From positions 1-64,000 of the forward strand of contig JAOVVO010000424.1 of NCBI GenBank assembly GCA_028564675.1: a stretch of 64,000 nucleotides of DNA, written 5' to 3'. Position numbers and translations under genes: made by a program. Of the stretch, positions 12,700 to 25,900 are shown piece by piece (the stretch's first letter is position 1; each line of letters opens with the position of its first letter). The notes below the pieces were generated by a model. That model was not told the DNA's origin. It did not search any database and worked only from the letters and a program-made list of their open reading frames with translations. This DNA is from Onchocerca lupi. Taxonomy: Eukaryota; Nematoda; Chromadorea; Rhabditida; Onchocercidae.

Positions 12700-15600
12700 A
12701 TGTCGGACGATGCTTCAAGGTATACGATGGATATTAGTAATAGCAAGGTTTCAGTTCTTCATTAATCAAGCTTACAAGCTTGCATTTCTTTACCTTTCTT
12801 AGTTGTGTATCAAAGATCTGTTTCTCAGTGATTTTGGAATTTATTATACTATACTATTTGAAGCCAATCAGAGTGCGTAGGAATTAACATCGTCCAGATG
12901 AGAATGATTTGATATTTTTGAGCATTTCTTTTATGAATATATTTTAGACTTAGAAATTTATTAGGTGAGAATAGATTTTTGTTATGTATGCATTTCATGA
13001 TATTTTTCAGAAATTTTTCCACAGGGAACTATAATTTCGTATTTTCTGTACCTGAGTGATTTTTCAATTAGTTTGTGAATGTTTCTTTATTCATTTTCAG
13101 AATTTCGAATTTTTTAGACTTTGGATATCTTAGGGAGACATTCTTATTCAATTCCAGAAAAATTTAATCCTCTTCACGGGATGAAAATACCGAAAGACTT
13201 TGAAAATTAATTATTGTTAAGTTTATCTCCTTGTCCTTATTTCAATATTTATGAAATTGTTGGTACTGTCCATGTATATTATATTTTTATAAAGTAGGCA
13301 TTTCAGATGATTCGTCGATTGGTATCTACTCGTTTAGAAGATATTCGAGACGGTTTTGAAGAAGAACTTCAAGAGACGAAATCGAAAAAGCAATCATTCA
13401 AAAATAATGAAAGAGTCACTGATAGTGAAGAAGAAGACGAAACTTTCAATGAAGTTCCTGCGAAGATAGTTAGCTTTAGGAAAATTCAGCACTGATAGCC
13501 GTATAAAAAAGATCATAAACTAGATTATTCGTAAATAATTCATATGTTCTTAGCATACATTTAGAGCAAGAATTTATTAATTCCTTTAGTTCATATATTT
13601 TTTGCTAATTTCAAGAGTTACTTCTTGGCTTAATTGCTACAGTAATGATTTGTTCATCATAATGGAGAAATAATGAGATTTTATCAAAGAATGCCTGCTA
13701 TTCTAAAAAATTCATTTTCAAGTTACTCTCTCTCAGTTATTCAGTTTTGAAAATCTTAAATTTTTTCTTACCACCATTCCTGTAGGTTCATACCTGAAAT
13801 AATAATTCTTTTCTAATATTTCGTTTGTAATTTTACATTCAGCCTGGAAAAAATAGAAATAAAAATGCGTTATATTTTCTTTTTCGCATCAATATTTTTT
13901 TCTTTAAAATGTAATTCACGGAATATTTTAGCCAAAACGCGTTTACGAGAACAAAGGGGCAGTATTGTTGGCTAAAATGGGATATGATGGTGGTGGGCTT
14001 GGTAAGAGTGGACAAGGACGCACAGAACCGATACCATTCTCCACGCAACGAGGTCGCGAAGGTTTGGGACAACCTACGAATCAGGTGGTGGAGAACTGAT
14101 TTTCTTTCCAAGTCACGATATAATATGTTTCTGATACGAAGAAGTTATAGTAGTTTAAATTTTAAAAAACTGAATTATTACGGGTTATAATTGTTTGATT
14201 ATTATTAAGCTTAGTCTGGAGTCAGACAGTCGATATTCATTTTTTAGAAAATTGCTCGTGATTGGAATGCAGTTTGGGATTTTACAGAAGAAGAGAAACT
14301 TGTAGAAGAAAGTGTGTTGTGGTTATCTGCTTCTGATAACATTCGAGAGAAGTTCACAAAGGAATTGCAAGATCAGGACAACTGGATTATTATTGGAGAT
14401 GTAAGTCTATTTTTTGGAAACATCGCTAAAAGATGGAAACAAAATAAGTGAATTAAGAAAGATTAATAGTTTTTACATCTTTTCGAACTTAGTAAATTTT
14501 CATGTTTTAATATATTGTAGCGAAAAGAGACAATAGATGATGAAGGGAAATACTGCGATAGCAAGTTAATGAAGAAAATGTTGGATGCAAAATCCGTTTT
14601 TGATCAGCTTGATGTTCGAGATTTAAAAGAAGCCCGTACTCGTGCAAATCCATATGAGACAATCGGTTCTGCTTTCTTTCAAAATCGGTATTCATTTAAA
14701 ATTATAAAAATTGATACAGGGATCTTTTTTAATCGGCAAATATATGGTTGCCATAAGTAGATATGACAGCACTCACTTGTCTATATTAATCATTCATCAT
14801 GCTGAGGAGTTCTTTTTTTGTTTTTTCAATTATACTGAGATAACTTATATAGTTTTCTAAACATGTTTATGCAAATTTTTGATAACATTTGGTTTTTTCA
14901 ATAAACTCTGGTCGTTCCAGAACTTCTTTTTTTACGATTCCGTTTTTTTTTTTTTTTTTTTTTTTTTTTTTCACATACCAAGAATAATTTATCTCTTTGA
15001 TTTTTTTTTTTTTTTTTTTGCAACACAAACTAAATTGCCTATATTAATATATAAATCTGTTGTTCTTATTTCAAAATTATTGGATTCGTGTTGAAAGATA
15101 TATTTTTTAAGGGCAGCGATGAAAATGGCAAATTTAGATCGTATTTATGACTGGTTATTAACGGGTGAAAAACTGGAAAATATTGAAATTAAAAACCCTA
15201 TGACTGTTGAAATAAAGAATGAGAAATATCGAGTAGCAATTCCGGGAAAGAATACAGATCGGTCATCAGCTTTATTTCATTTCGCTGACATATGCGCTGG
15301 TCCTGGTGGATTCACAGAATATGTGTTATGGAGAAAGGGTTACTACAATGCAAAAGGTTTTGGAATGACCTTAAAAGTTACGAATTTTTTGGAATTTCAT
15401 TGTAAAATACTTTTTTATTTTAAGACATGACGTACTTGGAGTCGCGAATGAGAGAAGAAATATGACAAGCTTCATATTTTGGGAATTTTGCTTTTCAGTG
15501 AAGAACTCTTTAAACCAGTTTTGAGAAGTGGTAAAAAAGATGGAAAAGTTTCCAAGTTCATAAAATTGTTTTAGTAGATTTTAAGGAATAGAAAAAATAA

Positions 15601-18600
15601 GATATTTTTTGTTTATCAAAGAAGGAGAAGTTAAATCGAGATTGTCTTGTAGAATAATTTTTTTTTTTCAGGAAAAGATGATTTCAAACTGCAACGTTTC
15701 ACCGCCGCTTCACCTTCCTATTTTGAACCTTATTACGGTAAACACAATGATGGTGATGTCACCAAGCCAGACAATATCACCTCATTTGAAGAAGTTCTTA
15801 TTTTGTATCTAGAAAAACTTTAAATTTATAAAAAGAATTCTGACAGTTCATGTCATTATGCGACATAAAAATGCCAAAGATTTTTCAACATCATTTTTTA
15901 GTTTGAAATCATTAATGTAATTTCATGCAACGTATTTTAATAATTTAATGAGGTCATTTTCTGTTTAGAATTTACTATTAACTTCCTTTAAAAATAGCAT
16001 GATTCAGATTGTGAAACGCAGTACCAATAACATTGGTGTAGATTTGGTAATGGCTGACGGTGGATTTTGTGTAGATCAGCAAGAAAATATTCAGGCAAGA
16101 TTTTTTGATCTTCATGGATTTGTTGTAAATATTTTTTTTTTCCGTGAAATCTTTTGAAATTTTAGCTCATTGTTATTTTTCTGAAAGGATTCATAGAAAT
16201 TTCAACTTGATTTTGCATTTTTACTAAAAATTTAAGAATTTATTTCAATTTTTAAGGAAATACTATCAAAACGGCTTTATTTATGCCAGTTTTTGATCGG
16301 TCTTTCGATTCTACGTGTGAAAACACGTAACGCAGGAAATGGTGGAAAATTTGTGTGTAAACTGTTCGATATTTTCACACCGTTTAGTATCGGCCTTATT
16401 TATTTGATGTACATTTCATTTGAAAGAATATCAATACATAAACCTAATACCAGTCGTCCAGCTAATTCGGAAAGGTTGACTCCTTCCTTTGATTTAGTAT
16501 GTATCGTTAACCTATACATCATGTTTAAATCGTGTAGCCCATACATTATATTTAAATCGTAAATTTAGCATAGAACGTATGTCTATTTATTTGCCATATT
16601 CAAATTCGAAATTCTTTTGTATCCGACTTTGGTAAAATTTGATTCATGGACTTTACCGAATAATTAAATAAAATCAGTTTTCAACATTTCAATTATTCAT
16701 TTTCGAAAATAAGTTTAAAATATAAAAATATTGGATGGTAAGCAGTTCGGATACTTACATTTGCTCATAACATTATGTTTATTTGGATTGATCTCAAGAT
16801 TCTTTGAAGTTAATGGAGCGGATTAACAACATAAATTTGGAACTAATGTTGGTGAAGCAAAAAATATTTTCTCTATTTTTCATAAAAATTGCTTTTGGAA
16901 TTGCAAGATTCTTTATTGATCAGTTCAAATATCCGAGTAAAATAATGTTAATGAGATGATGAATTTTCCTCAGTGCAACATTTCTTTTGCAGATATATCG
17001 TGTGTGATAATCCTCTGGAATGTTGTGTCTCAGAAGTGAAAAAATATATGACTACAATTAATGCCGAATTGGATCGATTATGGGAAACTAAGGTACGAGA
17101 TGTGATAGAAGTTGTTCCTGAAAATATGATCCATTCGGATAAAATTTTCATGGCGTATATATTGGAACACAATGAAAGGTTTCTATTTTAGAACATTAAT
17201 GATTGTCAAAACTTCCAGTTGTTTTTAAGTTGACAAACAACTGATCACTTTGTTTTATTTTTTGAATTTTTGCTTCTAGCAAGATTTTCTTCCTTTTTTT
17301 TTGTTAAATTGGAAGAATTCATTGAACTTTTGCTAAGAAAAATTGGAAATTGAGAAGTTTTTCATATTTCTTGTGTCTTCAATTTGCAAAATCAATTGTG
17401 ATAGTAATGGACACATCCAAGGAAAAAGATTAATATACAGGATTTTTGAAAAGCGGAAAATAGTTTACCAATTTGGTCTCGATTTTTAATTTCATTCACT
17501 TTATGATCCTCTAGTTAGCAATACTGTATTTTGAAATGTATATAACAGGATGTATTTCGCGTGCGCATATATATCGTGTCATTGCAGGATAGTGAAAAGA
17601 CAGACAAATTATTTGAATAAGTATCGAATTTTTGCTCAGAATACTGGTCAACTAGATCGGGATCAAGAGAAACTAAGAAATGAATGTTTAAATTACTGGA
17701 AGATTCCGGATATTACGAAAAAAAAACCTTACGAAACAAATGAATCATTATTTGCAGCTATTAGTCGTCTTATCAAGGTTTGATTAGAATTAATATTGGA
17801 ATCAATAGATATTATTAATAGTTGCAGAAATAATGAAAATGCACGAAAAACTTTTCCTAATGTTAGCAGAAAAAAGAAAATTCTGAAATTGCGAAATTCT
17901 AGATTATCGATTTTAAAGAATTGCAACAAAAACCACCGGCTTTTACGAAAAGTGTTTTGTCATCTGGAGTAGGTCGTATGCGATATGCCGAGTTACGAAT
18001 GTGTGCCATTACAGAAAAGGAAGTTCCAGTTCTGTTGATTTCGGCTGTGAGTCATTTTTTTATATGCCATTACTTGATTCCATTTATTGATTTTTTTTTT
18101 GGATTAATTGATTGAATACATGTAACAATATCTTAACGATTATTATATTATCATTATATTGTTCTTATCAAGAGTTGTGCCTTCTCATAAAGTGAGAAAA
18201 ATATTCAAGAAAAAATCTTACAATAAAAGTATGCATAAGTTAGCTGCATTAAATAGCCTTGACATTGAAGACTCGTATATTGTAAGTTGTTAATTTTAAA
18301 GGAATGTAGCAAAGCTGTGAACTCTCATGTATCTTCCGTTGACAATTAATAGCACCATAATTACCATTGATATTTTGCAGAAGTCACGTCCTACAAATCA
18401 AATCGGTTTTTTATCAGAAGGGCCGCAGATTGTTTAAAATTTGTTGTATATATTTTTCAAATTGTTATATTTGTTTAAAATTGTTATATTTCAGCAAATG
18501 GGCACTTATTTTTATTCATCATACTCTCAGCAGGGTTTCGAAAGAGTTCCTTTTGATGTCAACATACCGAAAGATACGGTGTTACTCGTACAAATTACCA

Positions 18601-20365
18601 AAGCTTACAAAGGAGTTAGATTTTTTCTTATTCATAAAATTCTAACAAAAAGGTTCATGCCCAAAAACTATTTATATTTTCTTATTGTAGTTCTTATTTC
18701 GTTTTATACTTTTTCTTTTTCTTTTTTCCACTTCATTTACTGTTATGTTATCACTCGAAGGACAAAAATCCGAGAGTAGAATAAAGAATTGTGTTGAAAA
18801 ATATAGAAAAAAGGAACTCTTAGATATAATTTTATGTCATCAGATCATTAAAAATATATTCTTAGTCTTTATCCAGTTCATTACAGTTGGATGACAAAGG
18901 GAAGTTAGAAGGTGAGCAAGCAGCAGTTCGAATTCTTGATGCAGCATTGTTAAATGGTGATGATGTTTCTGCGCTTCCTTTCGATGAAAGAATGGCAGCA
19001 GCTGAGAAGATGTGTAAAGCTATTAAATTTATGCACGAAGCTCATAATAGAAAGGTTGCGTCAGTTTTTCCTGCAAAAGTAAGTTTATTGCTGAATGAAT
19101 AATTACGAGTAAGACTGAATAATACCAGAACGATTTTCTTCCCAGAATAGCTTTCTCTTCTACAAATAGGGCACTAAAGCTATGTTGTTAGATCGTTGAA
19201 TCTTTTCTAGTAGAAATGTCATCTGATTATTGAATTTCGCTGTCATTGTTAAGGCTAATATACAAGATAGTTCAATAGCTTAAACACTTATTGTTGCAAT
19301 AAAAGGAGAAAGATTAATTTTCATCAGGTACTCTTGAATGGAATACTATTGGCATTTTTTTTTTTTAATGCATTGGGGAAAATAGTTTTTTTTTTTTTAA
19401 ATAACAATTAAATTTTGCTAATAAACTCAGAGGATTTCGGAAATTCTATTAAGTAGGGATTTTTACCAGTAGGAAAAATCCTTTATTCTAAAATTTTCTA
19501 AAAAACTGTCTGCAGTTCATTTTTAGGTGTTCATGCTGGATGAACTTCATTCTGAGATGCAACGATTCCATGTTGTTCTTGCAAAAGGCGAAGAAATTGC
19601 AGTGATTGAAGAGGGCGATGAAATATTGTCGTCTTTTTTTTATTGCCGTGGAATGCGAGTTACTTCGCTTTTAATTAGTTGGTGTTTTCTTAAAAATTGT
19701 GATTATAAAAAATTTGATTAGAATCACCGCCAGAAGATATACTGGATGGTAAGATAGTCTTAATAGGCAACAATTTGCAAATTAAAACTGACATATTTTT
19801 GCATCAAGTAAATCATTAGTTTGTAAAAGAAATGTGCATAGGTTTTTTTTTTTCAAACAATTGGCTTAATTTTTAGTACTTGAGAATAAGAAATTGAAAT
19901 TGAATAATAATAAAACTACATTGACTTTCATTTCTTATTATACTAAATTTAGATCCATAGATTTGATTTTCATTTCTTATTATACTATATTTAGATCCAT
20001 GGATTATGTGCTGGTCTAAAAGCCATGAAAAACCATACGCATTCAACCCGACATCTCAGGGATCATCGGTTTTTAGTGAATTGTTCGAAAAAGCACAATG
20101 TTGTGTAAATTTCTGGAAAGCAGTTCTTGCAAAAAAATAGTAATTTTCTTTTAGTTTTCTTCAAAAATATGTTAAGAAGAAGTAAAAGAGAAGTAAATAT
20201 GACATAATTTTGAGGACTAGAAAATAGTAGATGACTTCGTGATTTTGTGTTTGGTAGAATCGGCACCTAAAATATTCAAATTTTGAATTATCGTGTTTCA
20301 TTTCTATTTAACTTGACGTACCCTGTTACAGTAATATTTCCTTCTTGGAAACTTTGAGAGTGATT

Positions 20366-20414
<49 letters not shown>

Positions 20415-20619
20415 ATACTGTTTAAGTTCACCGAATAGTAGTGATGCATCAAAAAATGACTGTTATCAGTGGTTCTGGGAATGGACACAAAGTTTTACGG
20501 TCGAAAATTATGGGCCGAGAACAGTATTGGAAGCGGAAGAACATCCAAGAGGACTTACACTACGATCTATACATGCCATTGCTCAGCAACAGAAGAACAG
20601 TGTTTGCCATAAACATTGA
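12700..20619 (+). CDS. CMTR1: Cap-specific mRNA (nucleoside-2'-O-)-methyltransferase 1 (CMTR1)
   Basis: Methylates the ribose of the first transcribed nucleotide of capped RNA, giving cap 1, in the nucleus with SAM as donor. Exons: 12700-12747, 13307-13468, 13932-14084 (G-patch, AKMGYDGGGLGKSGQG), 14248-14400, 14521-14687, 15112-15376 (SAM site FADICAGPGGFTEYVL), 15672-15804, 15998-16094, 16257-16474, 16993-17178, 17588-17777, 17903-18046, 18381-18431, 18495-18614, 18887-19078, 19527 to about 19650, 19722-19748, 19995-20068, and a last exon ending 20619 (CYQWFWEW, inactive guanylyltransferase/WW-like tail). The K-D-K-E catalytic tetrad is visible: K in AAMKMANLD, D in MADGGF, K in FVCKLFD, E in NSER. 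The ATG at 12700 follows a 3' splice site by 17 nt, suggesting trans-splicing. One intron (16095-16256) is GC-AG. Odd points: the frame does not carry across 15376/15672 with canonical sites, and junctions after 19650 and before 20452 also do not close cleanly. Identity is firm; the 3' model is provisional. Confidence 0.93.
14943..15019. repeat. Poly(T) tracts in a CMTR1 intron
   Basis: T29 at 14943-14971 and T19 at 15001-15019, both inside the intron before the methyltransferase exon at 15112. A further T36 tract lies at 20373-20408, just before the last exon. Such runs are prone to length error in assembly. Confidence 0.9.
19926..20009 (+). repeat. 42-bp tandem duplication spanning a CMTR1 3' splice site
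   Basis: TTTCATTTCTTATTATACTA and the following TTTAGATCCAT block occur twice with a period of 42 bp. Each copy has a usable acceptor (AG at 19951-19952 and 19993-19994). Copy 2 leads into the coding exon 19995-20068 reading D-P-W-I-M; copy 1 has TAG where copy 2 has the TGG codon. Confidence 0.85.
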
Positions 20620-22937
20620 TGTAATTTATTTTCTTTTTCAAATGAGATGCATCTTCATCAATTACGATTGCATTAGAGTAATTTTTTAAATGTGCTTTTT
20701 CAAATCAAAGATTTCATTAATGTTTCTAGTTTTTAGGAATACCAGAGATCTGCATTCTGGTGAAAAAATTTTTTATCATGAAATGATATGGTTCATGATC
20801 TCTACCACGCAACTTTTACGGGATAATGATTGGTTCATTTTACAAGTTTTTCCGTAGTTTAGCTTGCTATGTATTCATTCCTGAACAGAATAAATGAAAA
20901 TACAATTTGTGTAAAATCTTCCGCGTGATTAGTTACAAATGGTTGTAATGAATCTAGAATAGTAAAACTAATCGCGTATTGGTCTGGAATTCATTCATAT
21001 CTTTTTATTGCTTTTTTTCATCATGTTAATTTCTTCAGCATTTTATGGTCATACTTTACAAAAAAAAAAAATTTCTTTTTGTCAGAAATTGGTGTCATTT
21101 AGTTCCCAGAATGATGAACCAAGATGAACAAAAGAGTGCTGATTTGATCTTTATTAAATAATTTTAAAAAAGATTTAATATCCCTGCATTTAGCTTTAAC
21201 AATAATTTAAATAAATGTTTCGAAGATTGCAATTATTTTCATAAGACTTCGGAAGTTTTTTTATTATTTTTATGAGTTCATTAGCCATATGAAGTTCATT
21301 AACTGGAAAAAGTCATGTGTCTTAACTTATTTCGCATTTATGTCGTTGTGCAAAATTTGTTTATGAAAACTTGTTTCTAAATTTAAAATTTGTTTCTCTT
21401 CATGTCTTTTGAAATCCGTTATTTTATGTTTCGAATCGCACTTTTTATCAAAAAGTTCTTCACAAAACTGATTTTCTGAGTGTTTTCGAATCTTATGTTT
21501 CTTCAGTCAAAGACTATGTACAGTTATGAGAGAATTTCGAAATGTTTAATATTGTGAGATTGTGTCGCTTTTGCAAGGTGTCATCTTGAGATTGGGATCT
21601 GAAAATAAAGTGGGATGGCAGTTACTGAATTAGAGTTTAACAGTATGATTACGTATTTTCATGTGATTATGAATTTGTAGTGCTCATGTTGTATCTTGTC
21701 TTTTCTTGTTTTTATTTATATTAACTGGAAACTAGTAATTAAAACATTCTGTATACTACTACTGTTCCTTAATTCTGAATATATTTGCTGATGAAAATTT
21801 CGGGAGCGTCTCCATCCCGAGAATTAGATCCAAGCTCGTCATATTTGCGGCCAAATTATATTTTCGGATGTTCCTCAGGAGGCAGTAAAACGTTGCGACT
21901 TGGATTTGATTAATAATTACTCAACAATTAAACAGACAATTTGTAGTCAAAAATCCATGAAAAATACGACACCATGGTATCAGCGACGGTTTCGAGTGGT
22001 TCAGCTTCATTGTGAAAAGTTTTAATCAGCGTTTCGACACTAGCGCAGTAAGTTCATCGGAAACCCACAGAATTCATAAATTGACATTTTACAAAATCGA
22101 TGTATCTTCCCATACCTATCAATAATAAAATGAATCGATCACATAGCAAAAACGAACTTTATTTCATATATCTTATTAGCAAAAAAGTGTAAACGAACAT
22201 CCCATCAAACACATAACCGAGAACTTTCTCGAAATTGAATGTCTTAAAAGCTATTTTGAAAAATGTGGTTGGGCAACTAGAGACGAAATTAAAAACTTGA
22301 CGAGAATTCTGAAACATACTAGAGACTTCTCGGACGTAAGAATACGAGGACTGGTGAGAAAGAGATCACCGTAAATCTGCATATACTGTATAACTGTAGT
22401 AATAGGATAATCATGTAATGAAAAAAACAAATTCGAAAACGCAAAAAAGCACTGGAAGCAAAAATGCTTTAAAATCAAATGACAGTGACTGTACGCTACA
22501 GATTCTGCAGCCGGAAAAACTAATCAGAAAGGAATCTGCTTTATTTGGAATGGATATAATATCGCAAGCCTAATAAAATTAACGTGATTTCCACAATTTC
22601 CCTGAACTACGAAGCACACTCCCTTTGGGATACTATAAATTGTAACTGTAAAACAAAGAAAACAATTGAAAAATACACACATACAAATAGAACTCTAATA
22701 CGCGTTTTAATGTGGAAAGAACGATTTTGTTCTGATTGTAACCAGTGTGATGAATTTATAGAAAAAAAAAAAAAACAACCAACAAAACTTAGTGCATAAC
22801 AATTAGTCAAAACAGCAAAAAAAATGGACATGAACGACACAACTGAAAAAATTTTTTTGTCTTAATCCCACTAAAATTCCGAGGTTGATCCTTCAACAGC
22901 CACATCATTTGATGAACATAATAACCTAACACACGCC
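20620..22937. other. Convergent 3' flanks of CMTR1 and FXR
   Basis: About 2.3 kb between the stop codons of two convergent genes. It is AT-rich and presumably holds both 3' UTRs. Scattered open frames (for example 22251-22840 on either strand) are low-complexity, overlap each other on opposite strands and show no homology I can recognise. No RNA gene was identified. Confidence 0.5.
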
Positions 22938-25900
22938 TCAACCGCTTCCGTTTACTGCCTGCCCTGGATGTCCTCTGCCTATAATGTAGAATATTAGTGA
23001 AATTTAAAATATCAAAATGATTTCCATAATCTAAATACTTATTAAATTAAACCAAAATAGAATGATACTGATTATGAGAACTTGATCTCATAGATATCAA
23101 AGTTCATTCTAATTTCTGATAGTAACAATCCGATTTCAAATGAAGCATAAATTCAACACAGTCCCCTGTATATGCTTTAAGTGCAATACACCAACCTCCA
23201 CGCCGAGAACCGCCACGAACACGACCAGAGGTAATACGGCGAGCTTCTCGTTCTGCGCTTTCTTCTTTTTCGCCTCCTTTTTCATCATCCAATGGACGAC
23301 GCCGCTCATCTTGATCTCCGCCACCTACAACAAAACTTTTTTAGGTAATTGAGAATAAATTTTAGGACTTGAAGATTTTCAGAAGTATGCCATCAACAAA
23401 TACATCCTCAAAAATTTTTTCAGAAAGACGATACGAGCATTTAATAAAATATACCTCTGTTTTGGCGAAAGCCACCACGAAAAGAACCGCCACGTCCACG
23501 TCCTCTATAAGGTGCACCACGTCCACCACCAAAATTTCCTCCTTCATAGCCAGCACGTTCAAAGCGATAGCTGAAAAAAATAATTGAAATCTTTTTTGCC
23601 AAGTAAACAACAAACTTAATTTGAAGCTAAAGAAAGGAAGAAAAAAGACATGCTTTATACAAATAAATAATTATGAAATAGCAAACATCTAGTCTGCTGC
23701 TAAGAAAAACCTATTCTTATCTGTTTTACCGTCCATTACCCATTTACATGTAAAAACTCCCTATCTGCAATATCTCTTTGATTTAAAAGCCGATGCTATC
23801 ATTTTAACTCATCTAAAAAACCACAGAAAAAAAGCAAGTTAGCCAAATTTTGCAGATTTGCAAAATTTGAGATTAAAATGTGTAAAATTTTAACCCCAAA
23901 TTAGTCAAAAACTGTAATCAAATTTTTTCAGCTGTGCTTCATTAAATTCTCAATTACCCATTGCCATTCATTCCAGCGGGGGGAGGAGTTGACCTGGAAT
24001 AGAGCTGCCGTTGCATTTCATCTACGTTTAACCGCATTTCCTCCATTTCTTTCAAATGGCGCAAATGATATTCGATCAACAGATTTGCCATAGAAATTGC
24101 ATCTTTTGTACCCGTAAAAACAAATGGCACTGGTTCGTCAGCCTATAAAAATTTTAAATTGGAGCAATAAGAAAAAGCAAATTCAAATAAATTCCAAAAT
24201 TATCTACATGAGGTAAAGAAAGAAACAAAAATTATCTTACATTTTCATCAACTCTGCTTTGGCCATCACCGCCTTCGATCTGCACGCGTACGACACCTGA
24301 TTTATCCACGATGTCCTAAAAACCGACGCTATATAAAATGGTATTCAATAAAGTCCTACTTCATATACTACTGCATATACTTCAGAAGTGTTGTGTAGAT
24401 CCAACTTCATAATTACCTGAATCGTTTTACCCGATTTACCGATCACTTTGCCAACCATTCCACGAGGTACATCAAATGATTCTACTGCATATTCCAGCTG
24501 TGAACGAGCTGCAGCTGCAGCTTCAGCATTTTGGGCAAATACCTATAAGTGATAATTGAGATATTATACATATTTAATAAACTAGAATTTTCATACAAGT
24601 AGAATTTTCATGAACTCTAATAATAAATCGTAAGCTAGGCTTTTTTTTTTTTTCAAAACGAAATAACAATAACATGAATTATAGTCTATCATTCATTGTC
24701 ATGAACGATTATAATTTACGAATCACTTAATACATAAGTTGTCGCTAACCTTGAAAAGTACAGGTGTATGACCATCATTGCTCTCCACGAGCTGTATATC
24801 TTCAACACCTTCAATGTTCCGTGCACTCTGAATATTGGCTCCATGTGACCCTATAGCAAGACCCATCAAATCAAATGGTACCGTAAATTCCTCCACATGA
24901 GCCGACGTATGCATCGATGTGTTTTCTAACAGACGAGCAGCTTCCTAAATGATGTTCACGCATCATACATAACTAAAAAAGGTATTTCTTGTGGTTTTCT
25001 TGGTTCGTGTGCGTATAAACGTGGACAAATAAAATACCGTTAATGTATCCTTACTTCCCGACTAATTCTGTCCAATATGCTATCACAAAGAGCTTCGAGC
25101 GATCTTGTTGCTCTATTTGTATTTATATATGACTCAAGAACCGCTGAGTTTACTCATATTAAGTTTATTAAATATGTATAATATCTCAATTATCAGTAAC
25201 AAGCCATTAACATCGGCTCTTACATAAATAACATAAAATAAAAGATATTCTGCACAAGCTGTTTCAAAAAAAAAAAAAAAAAAAAAAAAACCTCCTGACG
25301 CTGCAAAAGTTGCATTTTCTGTCGAGAGTCCTTGAAATACATATCGGAAAGAATTGTGGCGCGTTTTACTGCTTGTTCTTCAAATGTCTAAAACGTTAGA
25401 GCTAAGCTTGTGGTAATAAATTTTGCAATTTCCATGACAACAATATTTAGACAATCAAAGACTCTCATTATCTCAGTCATTACATAGACCCATTCGATTA
25501 ACTGTCCCATGGTTTGCACATCATATTTATTGCACTGCATATTTATCGGAAGTTATAAATATGCATAGCATATTTGTAACTTTTTCTATATATCATTGAA
25601 GTAATTTCGTCCCTCTGTCCACATATCATAAAGTGGAAACAACATAGCGACCCAAACGTATATTGTATCAGTCCAAAAAACAACTAACAGAGAGAAGAAG
25701 ATTTCCATTCTCTTCATCATACTCGACAAAAACACTTTTGACAGTGGCTGCGAAATCAGCATACGACTCAGGTCGCTTGAAATAAGCTCGAAGATCTTCA
25801 GGCACGGTGATTTCTGCATGTTTGAATTGACTTTGTTTCAGTGGAGTACATTTGACCAATAAAGTACGTATATTTTCCAATGATACAATGTCCATACGGT

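Noticed and set aside
15500..15531. Exon-like block between CMTR1 exons reading SEELFKPVLRSG
   Set aside because: Good splice-like edges, but its 32-nt length does not repair the frame, and entering from the preceding exon in phase 0 gives an immediate TGA; the following exon already covers the homologous region.
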